DNA of 64,000 bases. Source: Catellatospora coxensis. GTDB taxonomy: Bacteria > Actinomycetota > Actinomycetes > Mycobacteriales > Micromonosporaceae. The stretch covers positions 1 to 64,000 of the forward strand of contig NZ_BONI01000047.1 in assembly GCF_016862635.1 (NCBI RefSeq), written 5' to 3'. Positions within the stretch are counted from its first letter, which is position 1. Each line of letters begins with the position of its first letter. The translations under genes were made by a program, and so were the position numbers. The notes beneath the pieces were generated by a model. The model did no database searches. It was given only the letters and a program-made list of their open reading frames with translations, and was not told the origin of the DNA. Shown in pieces: positions 1-8,269 of this stretch.

Positions 1-288
1 CGGGCCCGCGCTATGAAGGAGGACGTTCTGGGTCGTCTGAGGCGGCTGCTCGGTGACGACCACCCGGCCACCCTGGATGCCAGATTCGACATTGCGGTAA
101 TGGATACGTTCCGGGGCTCCCTGATAACGGCCCGGTCGGAAGCTGACGACATCTGTCGACATCAAACCCGAATCCTGGGTGCCAGGCATCCCGACACCCA
201 GCGGACCCGCGAATTGTCTGACTATCTGGCGTTGCGAATGGGAGGTCGAGTCAAGACCTCAGCCAAGAAGCCAAAAAGGAAGAAGTGA
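1..288 (+). CDS. C-terminal end of a TPR-repeat protein (5' partial)
   Basis: The frame is open from base 1, so this is the tail of a gene that begins upstream of the window; an internal ATG at 13 is probably not the start. The peptide carries two motifs of the form LGxxHPxTLxxR and LGxRHPDTQRTRE, about 42 residues apart. This spacing and wording are typical of the TPR_10/TPR_12 (kinesin light chain-like) repeats at the ends of actinobacterial NB-ARC/TPR regulators. It ends in a very basic tail (KTSAKKPKRKK). Nothing of the catalytic or NTPase part is visible, so the role of the full protein cannot be stated. Confidence 0.6.
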   Translation, partial: RARAMKEDVLGRLRRLLGDDHPATLDARFDIAVMDTFRGSLITARSEADDICRHQTRILGARHPDTQRTRELSDYLALRMGGRVKTSAKKPKRKK

Positions 289-568
289 TACGTCGGTAAG
301 TAGGCGTAAGGCGATACCACTCCCACTTGGCGAGCAATGTCAGCTTGCCTGGGTTGGTTGTGTCATAACCGTCAAAAGCGCTGGCAGTTGGGTGCCGACT
401 GCGTCGAACTCGACCGCATCGAGCTCGAGATGGTCGGTGCGTGACCATCCCGTCGCGGTGCCTAGTCGATCTGCGCACGATCCAGGCGGAGGCGTGGATC
501 GGCGGGTCCGGCGCAACCCGCGACGAAGGCTGCGAAGTCGGTGGGCACTGCGCCAGATCCCGTCAACG
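289..568. other. Intergenic region without a recognisable gene
   Basis: About 280 bases lie between the end of the TPR protein and the 3' end of the YdeI-like gene on the other strand. Its base composition is less G/C-biased than its surroundings. Short open frames exist on both strands, but they overlap one another, lack ribosome binding sites and resemble no family I know. No hairpin terminator or obvious promoter was seen. Confidence 0.5.
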
Positions 569-1150
569 TCAGCTTGATGGGCGGGGACGTCTGTCAACGG
601 CGAGGTCTGCGATCGCCTTTCCGAGGCGGGCCGCGCGGGTCTCCGGGTTCACGGCCTTCAGCAGCGGAAGCATCACCAGGTACTGGTCGGTCTTGCCGAG
701 CTGCCCGAAAAAGTCGGCGGCGGCCGGGTTCGCGGCCAGCGCGGCGGCGAGGTCTGGAGGCACGGTCGCGTCGCTCTGCTTGACATAGGCGGCGTCCCAG
801 CGCCCGTCGGCCTTGGCCGCCTCGACCTCGGCCAGGCCCGGCGCGCGCATCCGCCCCTGCGCCATGAGTGCCTCCACGCGCTCCACGTTGACCCGCGACC
901 ACGAGCCCTTGGGCCTGCGGCGGGAGTATCGCTGCAGGAAGTGGTCGGCGTCGAGGGACTTGCGCACGCTGTCGATCCAGCCGTAGCAGTGGGCCACGTC
1001 GGCCGCCTCGGTCACGCTGATCGCGGGCTGCCGCGAGTTCTTCTTGCGGACCTTCAGCCACGCGCCGTCGGGGCTGCCGTGATGCTCGGCCAGCCAGGCC
1101 TCCCACTGGTCCGCATGCTCGAAGCTGAGGTTCTCCACACCGGCGACCAT
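569..1150 (-). CDS. YdeI/OmdA-family protein
   Basis: About 193 residues. The N-terminal half has the family hallmarks: LSFEHADQWEAWLAEHHGSP, then GAWLKVRKKNS, DVAHCYGWIDSVRKSLD and FLQRYSRRRPKGSWSRVN. The C-terminal part (LAALAANPAAADFFGQL, then ETRAARLGKAI) matches the helical tail of YdeI/OmpD-associated proteins (OmdA, PF13376). In other bacteria members are annotated as bacteriocin-protection or stress proteins; no enzyme activity is established to my knowledge. I chose the ATG at 1150 because the alternative start at 1189 lies inside an 18-bp-arm hairpin (1186-1229), and homologues begin close to the LSFEHAD segment. The gene lies downstream of the glycosidase on the same strand but behind that hairpin, so it is probably transcribed separately. 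Confidence 0.8.
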   Translation of the reverse strand: MVAGVENLSFEHADQWEAWLAEHHGSPDGAWLKVRKKNSRQPAISVTEAADVAHCYGWIDSVRKSLDADHFLQRYSRRRPKGSWSRVNVERVEALMAQGRMRAPGLAEVEAAKADGRWDAAYVKQSDATVPPDLAAALAANPAAADFFGQLGKTDQYLVMLPLLKAVNPETRAARLGKAIADLAVDRRPRPSS

Positions 1151-1185
1151 ATGCGCCACCGCTGACAGGAATCGAGATCGCCGCA

Positions 1186-1229
1186 GCACCCGTCCGGCCC
1201 GCCCCGCGCGAGGCGGGCCGGACGGGTGC
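1186..1229 (-). terminator. Strong hairpin after the glycosidase gene
   Basis: Perfect 18-bp arms (GCACCCGTCCGGCCCGCC at 1186-1203 and its complement at 1212-1229) flank an 8-base loop. On the minus strand it follows the glycosidase gene and precedes the YdeI-like gene, so it is a likely transcription terminator. There is no U-tract, as usual in actinomycetes. Confidence 0.7.
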
Positions 1230-1236
1230 GTGTTAA

Positions 1237-1287
1237 CAAGGTGCCCTTCCTCTACGTAAACCGTTAAGAAGGTGCCCTTCCTTGCGA
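1237..1287. repeat. Tandem copy of the GAAGGTGCCCTTCC repeat
   Basis: The core AAGGTGCCCTTCCT occurs twice in direct orientation (from 1239 and from 1270), each preceded by GTTAA. The same core forms inverted hairpins at 39149, 46091 and 52188. Here it lies just past the stop codon of the glycosidase. Because the copies are direct, it does not fold like the other three; it may be a rearranged member of the family. Confidence 0.75.
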
Positions 1288-1292
1288 TGGGG

Positions 1293-3308
1293 TCAGCGGG
1301 TGGTGCAGAGGGTGCCGTTGAGTTTGAACAGGGGTGGGAGGACGTTGGGGCCCTGGTAGTTGCCGACGTAGCCGACGTTCACCGTGGCGCCGGGGGCGAT
1401 GAGCTTGTTGAAGTCGGCGTTGGCGACGGTGACCGTCGAGCCGGTCTGCGTCCAGGTGCCGTTCCAGCCGCTGCCGAGCTGCTGCCAGGCGGTGGGCCAG
1501 CTGAACGCCAGGGTCCACGTGTCCACCGGGTTGGTGCCGGTGTTCGTGATGTCGACGCTGCCGACGTACCCGTTGCCCCAGTTGCTGGCGTCGGTCAGGG
1601 TGACCGCGCACGGTGCGGCGGTGGGCGTGCCGGTCTGGAAGGTCACCGGCGGCGAGGCCCAGGAGACCCGGCCGGAACCGTCCCGCGCGATGACGTTGGC
1701 CGTGTAGCGGGTGCCCGGGGTGAGGTTGTGCACGGTGAACGTGGTCCCCGTGGTCTCGCCCCACTGCTCGCTGATCGTGCCGAGCTGCCGGTGGATCTCG
1801 TACTTGAGCCCGGCGGCCCCGGCCGGCCAGGTGAGCGTGGTGCTCGTGGCCGAGACCGCGGACGCGACCGGGCGACCCGGCGTCGCCGGGCGGGCGGTCG
1901 CCGCCGCCGGGCGCAGGACCAGCGTCGTCAGCGAGTTCGGCGCGAGCGTCACCGAGGTGGCGCTGCCGGTGCCGGTCGTGATCGCGGTGTCGCCGTTGCC
2001 GAAGGTGTGCACCTGGGCGGTCGCGGCGGGGGAGTATCCGGCGTAGTTCAGGCTGACCTGCTTGCTCGCCGCCTCGTCGGTGTTGACGAGCAGCACCGCG
2101 AGGTCGCCGTTGGCGCGGCGGGCGGCGTGCGCCCGGATCGCCGGGTCGGAGGCGCCCGCCCGGACCAGCTGGTCGCCGGCCTTGACGAAACGAGAGGTCA
2201 TGGCCAGCCCGAAGTAAGGGGCGAACGGGGTGTTCAGCGGCGGTTGGCAGACCGTGCCGTCGCTGTTGCAGTTGGCGCTGGAGAGCAGGCCCCAGTCGCC
2301 GTAGTCGGTGTGCCCGCCGACCTCGGACACGGTGCCCATGCCGTTGTGCACGTTCCACCAGTCGATGTTGAACACGCCCGCGGCGATCAGGCTCGCGTAG
2401 GCGTCCGCGGCGAACAGCGCGCCGGGCTGCGTGTTCTGGCCGTACCCGGTGTTGATCTCAGTGAGCGCGATGCCGAGGTTCTTGCCCGCGTACCGGTCGA
2501 TCTGCCGGCGGGCCAGCCAGACCGCGTCGGTCACCTGCGCGGTCTTGGACAGCGCCTCGGCCGAGGAGGAGCCGCCCGGATACCAGTGCAGGATCGCGAA
2601 GTCGACGGACGGGCCCGCGATGGAGAGCACGACCTGGTTCCAGGTCCCGGCGTCACCGGAGCCGACGATGCCGTCGGGCCAGTTGCCCGGCGTGGTCAGC
2701 ACAATGCCGATCTTGATGGTGGGGTCGACGGCCTTCATCGCCTCGGCGTACTGCTTGGCGACCGTGGCGTAGCCCGCCGGGCTCTTGTCGGCGTGGTCGT
2801 CGGCCTCCCAGTTCGCGCCGTAGTGGCCGTTGCCGTACAGCTCGTTGCCGATCTCCCAGTACTTCACGCCGTAGTTCTTCTCGACGTTGGCGTAGCGCAC
2901 CCAGCCGGCGGCCTCCTCCGGCGTGCCGGTGCCGTAGTTGGCGATCACCATGGCCTGCGCGCCGGCCCGTTTCACGCCTCCCATGAAGGTGTCGAAGTCG
3001 GTGTCGGGGGCGACGTAACCGCCGGGCGCGGTGTGGGTCTCCCAGTGGTAGATGTCGGAGTAGGACCCGCCGGGGTAGCGCATGGTCTGCACGCCGGCGT
3101 TCTTCATCAGGTCGGCGACCGCGTTCGTGCCCAGCTGCGAGTCCCAGACGGCGTGGTTGACGCCGATCGCGGCGTCCCCGGCGGACTCCAGCCCGGCGCG
3201 GGCGTTGACGGTCACGGTCACGGCGGGCTCGGCGCTCGCCTGGCCCGGGACGGTGAGGGTGGCCGCTGCCAGCGTGCACGCCAGCAGGGCGATGCGGCTC
3301 TTTCTCAT
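1293..3308 (-). CDS. Secreted clan GH-A glycoside hydrolase with Fn3 and CBM2 (arabinofuranosidase-like)
   Basis: 671 residues. Residues 1-26 are a Sec signal peptide (MRKSRIALLACTLAAATLTV, cleavage after ASA). The catalytic domain (about 30-460) has the clan GH-A pattern WEIGNELYGNG, with E156 as probable acid/base, and ALTEINTGYG, with E284 as probable nucleophile. It is most like GH51-type alpha-L-arabinofuranosidases, but the exact family is uncertain. An Fn3 domain follows (about 465-550), then a C-terminal CBM2 cellulose-binding module (about 560-671) that starts and ends with the usual cysteines. The role is hydrolysis of plant cell-wall polysaccharide outside the cell. The ATG at 3308 has a GGAGG box at about 3313-3320. 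A CebR-like operator lies about 30 bp upstream, which suggests induction by cello-oligosaccharides. Confidence 0.85.
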   Translation of the reverse strand: MRKSRIALLACTLAAATLTVPGQASAEPAVTVTVNARAGLESAGDAAIGVNHAVWDSQLGTNAVADLMKNAGVQTMRYPGGSYSDIYHWETHTAPGGYVAPDTDFDTFMGGVKRAGAQAMVIANYGTGTPEEAAGWVRYANVEKNYGVKYWEIGNELYGNGHYGANWEADDHADKSPAGYATVAKQYAEAMKAVDPTIKIGIVLTTPGNWPDGIVGSGDAGTWNQVVLSIAGPSVDFAILHWYPGGSSSAEALSKTAQVTDAVWLARRQIDRYAGKNLGIALTEINTGYGQNTQPGALFAADAYASLIAAGVFNIDWWNVHNGMGTVSEVGGHTDYGDWGLLSSANCNSDGTVCQPPLNTPFAPYFGLAMTSRFVKAGDQLVRAGASDPAIRAHAARRANGDLAVLLVNTDEAASKQVSLNYAGYSPAATAQVHTFGNGDTAITTGTGSATSVTLAPNSLTTLVLRPAAATARPATPGRPVASAVSATSTTLTWPAGAAGLKYEIHRQLGTISEQWGETTGTTFTVHNLTPGTRYTANVIARDGSGRVSWASPPVTFQTGTPTAAPCAVTLTDASNWGNGYVGSVDITNTGTNPVDTWTLAFSWPTAWQQLGSGWNGTWTQTGSTVTVANADFNKLIAPGATVNVGYVGNYQGPNVLPPLFKLNGTLCTTR

Positions 3309-3336
3309 CGTCGGACCTCCTTTCGGGAGTGGTGAG

Positions 3337-3350
3337 TGGAAGCGCTCCCA
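3337..3350. promoter_or_regulatory. CebR-like operator upstream of the GH-A glycosidase
   Basis: TGGAAGCGCTCCCA differs at one position from the palindrome TGGGAGCGCTCCCA bound by the LacI-family repressor CebR in Streptomyces and Thermobifida. A TTGACA-like -35 lies at 3374-3379 on the minus strand, but no convincing -10 is at ideal spacing. A near-identical site lies upstream of the GH12 gene (11782-11795). Confidence 0.65.
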
Positions 3351-3487
3351 AGAGTCGTACGACCGTCGATCGATGTCAACCGTCCGACCCGGACGGTTGT
3401 GCTGGCAGATCAACGTCGCTGCATCGAAAGCGGGCGATGAAGGACTTAGATTGACGGCACCCTATCCCACCTCGTCGGAGGTATCCC

Positions 3488-4576
3488 GTGAAACTCCGTC
3501 GCACCCTCGTGGCGCTGCTCACCGCCGTCGCGGCGATCGGCGTCGCCGCCGTCGCGCAGGCCCCGGCCGCGCACGCCGCCACGCCCGACCGCTGGGCGTT
3601 CGCGTTCATGGACAACCCGGTCCCGCCGGCCGCCTACCTGATGGACCCGACCCGGCAGTGGAAGAGCGACAACATCCCCAACAGCACGGTCAGCCCGCTG
3701 GTCGTCGGCCGCTACCGGGTGAAGTTCCCGAGCATCGCCTCGGCCAACGGCGTCGCCCACGTCACCGCCGTCGCCGGTGACCCGCGCTGGTGCCAGGTCT
3801 GGAACTACTACGCCTCCGGGGCGGACCAGATCGTCGAGGTCCAGTGCTACAAGTACACCGGGGCGGTGATCAGCCCCGACTGGTCGGCGTTCACGGTCAT
3901 GTACTCGACCAGCTCCGGCCCGCTCGTCGGCCCCGGCACGTACGCCTACGTGCAGGGCAAGTCCACCGGCGGCACCAACACGTCGTACAACCCGTTCGGT
4001 CTGGTCAACACGGTCACCCACGGCGGCATCGGCACCGGCGTCTACAAGGTCTGGCTGCCCGGCGTCAGCACCGGGCTGCAGGACGGCAACCTGCAGGTGA
4101 CCGCGCAGCACCCGAACAGCCCGCGCCGCTGCAAGGTCGACAACTGGATCCCCGGCGGCGGTGGCCTGGACGTCGTCGTACGCTGCTACGACCACGTCGG
4201 CGCGCCCGCCGACAGCTGGTTCGACCTGACGTACCACCGCGAGCGCTCGGTCTACGGGGCGTTCAACGCGCCGAAGTACTTCGCCTACCTGTGGAGCAAC
4301 GGTTTCCCCGGCCCGTCCGCCTACAGCTCGGTCGGCTCGGTCATCGTCTCGACCCCGGCGGGCCCGAATCTGCAGTACGTCGAGTTCCACAAGGTCGGGT
4401 TCCGCGAGGGCCACGTGCAGGTCACCGGTTACCGCAGCGGCGCGAGCTACTGCAACCTGCAGAACGTCTGGCTGCTCTCGGGCGCGGTGGTGATCGTCCG
4501 CAACGTCATCTGCTGGAGCGCCGCGGGCACTCCGGTGATGCCGGAGTTCTTCATCAGCTACAGCTCCCGGGTCTGA
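3488..4576 (+). CDS. Secreted protein of three tandem repeats, unknown function
   Basis: 362 residues. A Sec signal peptide (residues 1-31, ending AAHAA) precedes three repeats of about 105-110 residues. Each contains an aromatic start of the form W/F-A-Y/F, a YxVxFP- or YKVWLP-like strand, a segment of the form VxVTAxxxxxxxCxV, a V-V-V-x-C-Y/W strand and a closing F-x-x-x-Y strand. Paired cysteines in each repeat (such as RWCQVWNYY and VEVQCYKY) suggest one disulphide per domain and a beta-sandwich fold. I do not recognise the family. GTG start with GGAGG at 3477-3481. It is divergent from the glycosidase, but nothing shows they work together. Confidence 0.85.
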   Translation: MKLRRTLVALLTAVAAIGVAAVAQAPAAHAATPDRWAFAFMDNPVPPAAYLMDPTRQWKSDNIPNSTVSPLVVGRYRVKFPSIASANGVAHVTAVAGDPRWCQVWNYYASGADQIVEVQCYKYTGAVISPDWSAFTVMYSTSSGPLVGPGTYAYVQGKSTGGTNTSYNPFGLVNTVTHGGIGTGVYKVWLPGVSTGLQDGNLQVTAQHPNSPRRCKVDNWIPGGGGLDVVVRCYDHVGAPADSWFDLTYHRERSVYGAFNAPKYFAYLWSNGFPGPSAYSSVGSVIVSTPAGPNLQYVEFHKVGFREGHVQVTGYRSGASYCNLQNVWLLSGAVVIVRNVICWSAAGTPVMPEFFISYSSRV

Positions 4577-4634
4577 ACCGGAGCGGTCGTCCGGTGGCGT
4601 ACCTCCTCGCCGGCCACCGGACGGCCGTCACGGG

Positions 4635-4820
4635 CTACGCGCTCGTCTTCGAGCCCAGCACCGCCCGCAGTGCCCAGAGCACGCCGATGGTGATGCCGCC
4701 GATGGCGGCGAACTTTCCCACGAAGTCCGCGCCGGAGATCGCGAGGATCGCGATGGTGGCGCCGTACACGATCGACAGCGCGATGAGCGCCCGGGAGGTG
4801 ATGTTCTGCATGCCCGGCAC
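4635..4820 (-). CDS. Small two-helix membrane protein, hypothetical
   Basis: 61 residues with two hydrophobic helices (about 10-29 and 37-55) separated by the short polar segment GADFVGKFAAIGG. It has no family I recognise. An internal ATG (MQNITS) is an alternative start three codons downstream. It lies tail-to-tail with the secreted repeat protein and just downstream of another membrane protein on the same strand, but the function cannot be inferred. Confidence 0.55.
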   Translation of the reverse strand: MPGMQNITSRALIALSIVYGATIAILAISGADFVGKFAAIGGITIGVLWALRAVLGSKTSA

Positions 4821-4874
4821 TGTCTCATATCGATGCCAGGTAGCGCACTACCCGATCTACGCGCTCGCCCCGGT

Positions 4875-5243
4875 TCAGGTCCTGGATGGTGTCGGGGTCG
4901 GCGCGGCGGGCGGCGGAGCCGGGACCGAGGGCGGCGCGGCGGGCGGCCTCGTCGGCACGACCGGTGGGACCGGCGCCGGCGGCGGCGGGAACTGACGGTC
5001 GCGGTCCCACCACTCGGGGCGCTCGTGCCACCGGTCGCGGTCGCGGTGGTACCAGCTGTCCTCCATACGCTCGTGGCGTACGGCGTGGGCGGCCGCGACC
5101 AGGGCCGCGCCGACGCACCCGGTCAGGCAGGACCCGGCCAGGAACGCCCCGACCAGCGCGAGGGCGAACCTGCCGGAGGACTCGCGCCGCGCCGGGCGGG
5201 GAGCGACGGGTTCCTCGGCGGTCGTGTCGGGCTCATCGGTCAT
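4875..5243 (-). CDS. Single-pass membrane protein with proline-rich tail, hypothetical
   Basis: 122 residues. An acidic N-terminus (MTDEPDTTAEEP) is followed by a hydrophobic helix (about 27-55, containing GSCLTGCVGAALVAAAHAV). Next comes a charged tryptophan-rich stretch (SWYHRDRDRWHERPEWWDRD), then a low-complexity Pro/Ala tail. The start at 5243 was preferred over an in-frame codon at 5285 because the extra residues look non-coding. The tail composition suggests an extracellular or cell-wall-spanning segment. Family unknown. Confidence 0.6.
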   Translation of the reverse strand: MTDEPDTTAEEPVAPRPARRESSGRFALALVGAFLAGSCLTGCVGAALVAAAHAVRHERMEDSWYHRDRDRWHERPEWWDRDRQFPPPPAPVPPVVPTRPPAAPPSVPAPPPAAPTPTPSRT

Positions 5244-5337
5244 GCCTCCATGGTGGGCCAGAACCCCCACCCGGTCAGCCGGCACCGCATTTCAGAGCCC
5301 CCTGAGGCGCAATACCACCACCGTGACAACCCGCTAG

Positions 5338-5366
5338 GGGCCGCAACTCTTTAAGAGTTGCGGCCC
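5338..5366. terminator. 14-bp-arm hairpin at the end of the exporter gene
   Basis: GGGCCGCAACTCTT (5338-5351) and its complement (5353-5366) leave a one-base centre. It lies just past the stop codon of the MFS gene on the minus strand and before the next gene, so it is probably that gene's terminator. Confidence 0.7.
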
Positions 5367-5379
5367 TGGTGGCGGGGGG

Positions 5380-6852
5380 TCAGGGGGTGGGGGGTTCGTC
5401 GCGGGCGTGGCGGGGGAGGAGGAAGGCGGCGAGGGAGGTCACGGCGAGCAGGGCGGCGACGACCCAGAGGACCAGGCGCATCGCGTCGGCGAAGGAGGCC
5501 GGGTCGGGGCCGAGCGGGCCGAAGCCGGCGTGGTTGAAGAACAGCGTGCCGAGCAGGGCGATGCCGACCGCGCTGCCGAGCTGCTGCACCGCGGTGAGGG
5601 TGCCCGACGCCGAGCCCGTCTCGTGCGGTTGCACCCCGGCCAGGATGATGTCGAAGAACGGGGCCATGACCAGGCCCATGCCGAGACCGAAGACGCCGAG
5701 CGCGGGCGAGAGCTGCCACGGGGCGACGCCGACCCCGGCCAGGTCGAGGGTGATCACGAAGCCGACCGTGGCGGCGGCCATCACGGCCAGGCCCAGGTGC
5801 AGCAGGCGGCGGCCGAGCCTGCGGGTGAGGCCCGCGCCACCGGCGACACCGAAGCCGATGACGATGCCCAGCGACTGCGGCACCCCGGCCAGACCGGCCT
5901 TCAGCGGGCTGTAGCCGAGGCCGAGCTGGACGTACAGGCTGAAGGCCAGGCCGAAGCCGATCATGCCGGAGAAGAAGGCGAGCCCGGCGACCAGTCCGCC
6001 GGTGAACGCGCGGCGGCGGAACAGCGACGGCTCGACCAGCGGGTCGCCGCCGGCGCGGCGGCGGGCGATCTGCTGGCGGCCGAACAGGGCGAACACCGGC
6101 AGGCCGGCGGCCATCATGGCGAAGGTCCAGGCGGGCCAGCCGAGCTCGCGGCCCTGCACGAGGGGGTACAGCAGCAGCAGCGCGGCCGCGCTGACCAGGG
6201 CGACACCGGTCAGGTCGAGCCGGGACGCGTGCTCGGAGCGGGACTCCGGCAGGAACTTGGCCGCGCCGAGCAGGGCGAGCAGGCCGAGCGGGAGGTTGAT
6301 GAGGAAGATCATGCGCCACCCGGTGCCGAGCAGGTCGGCGTCGACCAGCCAGCCCGCCAGGATCGGGCCGCCGACCGCGGACAGGCCCATGACCGGCCCG
6401 AACGCGCCGAAGGCGGTGCCTACCTCCTTGGGCGGGAACATCTCCTTGATCAGGCCGAGGCCCTGCGGGAGCAGCACCGCGCCGAGCAGGCCCTGCAGCA
6501 CGCGCGCGCCGATCAGCAGCTCGGGGGTGGTGGCCACCGCGCACAGCGCCGACGCGGCGACGAAGCCGGCCGCGCCGATCATGAACATGCGCTTGCGGCC
6601 GTAGAGATCGCCGAGGCGGCCGCCGGTGATCAGGCCCACCGCCATGGCCAGGGTGTAGCCGGCGCCGAGCCACTGGATCAGGCTCTCGGAGCCGCCCAGC
6701 TCGGCTTGGATCGAGGGGCCCGCGATGGTGGTCACCAGCGCGTCGAGCAGGTCCATCACCTCGGCGGCGAGGATGACGAACAGGGCGGCCCAACGCCAGC
6801 GGTACGCCGCGGGCTGGGTATCGGGTGGAGCGGTGTCGTCGAGGACGGTCAC
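5380..6852 (-). CDS. DHA2-family (14-TM) multidrug MFS exporter
   Basis: 490 residues with about 14 hydrophobic helices. The EmrB/QacA-type signatures are present: GRLGDLYGRKRMF (motif A loop after TM2), ARVLQGLLGAVLLPQGLGLI (motif C region) and WRMIFLINLPLGLLALL. It should export drugs or other small amphiphiles with the proton gradient. The GTG at 6852 was chosen because GGAGG lies 5-10 bp upstream and because an earlier in-frame ATG would place the start inside the operator cluster. It is divergently transcribed from a TetR gene across 90 bp containing three operator copies, so it is very likely that regulator's target. Confidence 0.9.
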   Translation of the reverse strand: MTVLDDTAPPDTQPAAYRWRWAALFVILAAEVMDLLDALVTTIAGPSIQAELGGSESLIQWLGAGYTLAMAVGLITGGRLGDLYGRKRMFMIGAAGFVAASALCAVATTPELLIGARVLQGLLGAVLLPQGLGLIKEMFPPKEVGTAFGAFGPVMGLSAVGGPILAGWLVDADLLGTGWRMIFLINLPLGLLALLGAAKFLPESRSEHASRLDLTGVALVSAAALLLLYPLVQGRELGWPAWTFAMMAAGLPVFALFGRQQIARRRAGGDPLVEPSLFRRRAFTGGLVAGLAFFSGMIGFGLAFSLYVQLGLGYSPLKAGLAGVPQSLGIVIGFGVAGGAGLTRRLGRRLLHLGLAVMAAATVGFVITLDLAGVGVAPWQLSPALGVFGLGMGLVMAPFFDIILAGVQPHETGSASGTLTAVQQLGSAVGIALLGTLFFNHAGFGPLGPDPASFADAMRLVLWVVAALLAVTSLAAFLLPRHARDEPPTP

Positions 6853-6872
6853 GGGTCGCCTCCGGGCAGGAT

Positions 6873-6922
6873 CGAACGGTGTTCGCTTGACGAACACTGT
6901 TCTACACAGCGAACAGCGTTCG
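6873..6922. promoter_or_regulatory. Three phased copies of a TetR operator
   Basis: Palindromes of the form CGAACNNNGTTCG occur at 6873-6885, 6891-6903 (last base mismatched) and 6910-6922. They start 18 and 19 bp apart, about two helical turns. The block fills the divergent promoter region between the exporter and tetR and would let one repressor control both genes. Confidence 0.75.
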
Positions 6923-6942
6923 CGTCAAGTACGATGTGCGCC

Positions 6943-7665
6943 ATGTCCGAGATCCCGCCTCCGCCCTGGCGTGCCTCGCGCCGCAGCGCAGCGCCCCGCA
7001 AGCCGCTCAGCCGGGACGCGATCGTGGACGCGGCGCTCAGCCTGCTCGACCGCGAGGGCCTGGACGCGGTGAGCATGCGGCGGGTGGCCGAGGAGCTGAA
7101 CACCGGCGCCGCCTCGCTGTACGCGCACGTGGCGAACAAGGACGAGCTGCTGGAGCTGGCGTACGACCGGGTGCTCGGCGAGATCCGGCTGCCCGAACCG
7201 GACCCGGCACGCTGGCGCGCGCAGATCCGCGAGATCGCCCAGGAGTCCTACCGGGTGCTCGCCGCGCACAGCGACATCGCCCGGGTCAGCCTCGCCAACG
7301 TGCCGACCGGCCCGAACTCGGTGCGCGTGGCCGAGGCCATGCTCGGCGTGCTGATCAGCGGCGGCGTGCCGCCCCAGCAGGCGGCCTGGGCGGTGGACCG
7401 GATCGCGCTGTACATCAGCGCCGACGCGTACGAGGGCTCGCTCTACCAGAGCCGGCAGCGGGCCAGCGGCAAGCCGGTCGACGAGTTCGTCGCCGACTTC
7501 TTCGGCCAGGTCCACGACTACTACCGCACCCTGCCCCCGGCCCGCTTCCCGTACCTGTACGAGCACGCCGACGTGCTCGTACAGGGCGACGGGGAGGTGC
7601 GGTTCGAGTTCGGGCTGGAGCTGCTGATCAGCGGCCTGGACCGGTTCCTGCCCGGGGCGGGCTGA
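6943..7665 (+). CDS. TetR-family repressor of the adjacent exporter
   Basis: 240 residues. The N-terminal HTH is clear: LSRDAIVDAALSLLDREGLD, VSMRRVAEELNTGAASLYAHV, then NKDELLELAYDRVL. The C-terminal ligand domain (about 90-235) resembles the TetR_C class found in regulators of drug pumps. The ATG at 6943 (MSEIPPPPW) was chosen; an ATG three codons upstream is possible. Divergent from the DHA2 exporter with three operator copies between them, so autoregulation and repression of the pump are expected. The ligand is unknown. Confidence 0.9.
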   Translation: MSEIPPPPWRASRRSAAPRKPLSRDAIVDAALSLLDREGLDAVSMRRVAEELNTGAASLYAHVANKDELLELAYDRVLGEIRLPEPDPARWRAQIREIAQESYRVLAAHSDIARVSLANVPTGPNSVRVAEAMLGVLISGGVPPQQAAWAVDRIALYISADAYEGSLYQSRQRASGKPVDEFVADFFGQVHDYYRTLPPARFPYLYEHADVLVQGDGEVRFEFGLELLISGLDRFLPGAG

Positions 7666-7671
7666 ACCGGG

Positions 7672-8175
7672 TCACGCGGCGGCGGCGCGCCTGCGCTTCT
7701 TGGGCTTGCTGCGCGGTCCCTCGTCGGCCAGGCCCAGGGCCGCCCACTCCTCCGGCGTCATGATGCGCTTGCCTGCCACGGCGACCGGCGGTGCCGGTGG
7801 CGCGACCGGTTCGGGCGCCGGGGTGCTCTTCGGCTGCTTGGACTTGGCCGGTTTGGCCGCGGTCGCGGCGGCCCGGACCCGCTCGGTCTCCCCGGCCAGG
7901 CTGATCAGCTTGCGGACCCGGGGCACGGCCGCCAGGTTGGTCTTCTTGGCCACCTCGTCGAGCGGCACGCCGGAGACGGCGAGGTCGGCCAGGGCGCGGC
8001 CGCGTTCGCGCTGGATCGCCGCGACGATGCCCTCGAACAGGACCTGCTGGTGGGTGAGGTCGGCGTAGCGTTGCAGCGGGTCGGGCTCGCTCAGCGCGTA
8101 CGCGCAGAGGTTGCGCACCATGCCGTTGATCTCGGCGGTGGTGACGGTGTATCCCTCGGTCGTCGGGTCGGTCAT
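7672..8175 (-). CDS. Hypothetical protein with HTH-like segment and basic tail
   Basis: 167 residues. The N-terminal half is helical (VTTAEINGMVRNLCAYALS, then HQQVLFEGIVAAIQRERGRA). It contains a segment, LADLAVSGVPLDEVAKKTNL, followed by PRVRKLISLAG, that reads like a helix-turn-helix. A long Pro/Ala/Lys linker follows, then ITPEEW-like (MTPEEWAALGLAD) and KPKKRRRAAAA at the end, a possible nucleic-acid-binding tail. ATG with GGAG at the right distance. It converges with tetR. I do not recognise the family; DNA binding is a guess from composition. Confidence 0.65.
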   Translation of the reverse strand: MTDPTTEGYTVTTAEINGMVRNLCAYALSEPDPLQRYADLTHQQVLFEGIVAAIQRERGRALADLAVSGVPLDEVAKKTNLAAVPRVRKLISLAGETERVRAAATAAKPAKSKQPKSTPAPEPVAPPAPPVAVAGKRIMTPEEWAALGLADEGPRSKPKKRRRAAAA

Positions 8176-8269
8176 CGACGGCTCCTTTCACCGCGCGACG
8201 ACGAGCGCTCGTCCGGCGGCGATGGGACTGTATCGGCACCCGGCGACCTCCGGCGAGCGACGGCGGGGC

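Noticed and set aside
289-568. Several overlapping open frames on both strands
   Set aside because: No ribosome binding sites, no homology and conflicting frames.
1272-3335. Long plus-strand frame opposite the GH-A glycosidase
   Set aside because: The minus strand encodes a complete signal peptide, catalytic motifs and CBM2; the plus frame has none.
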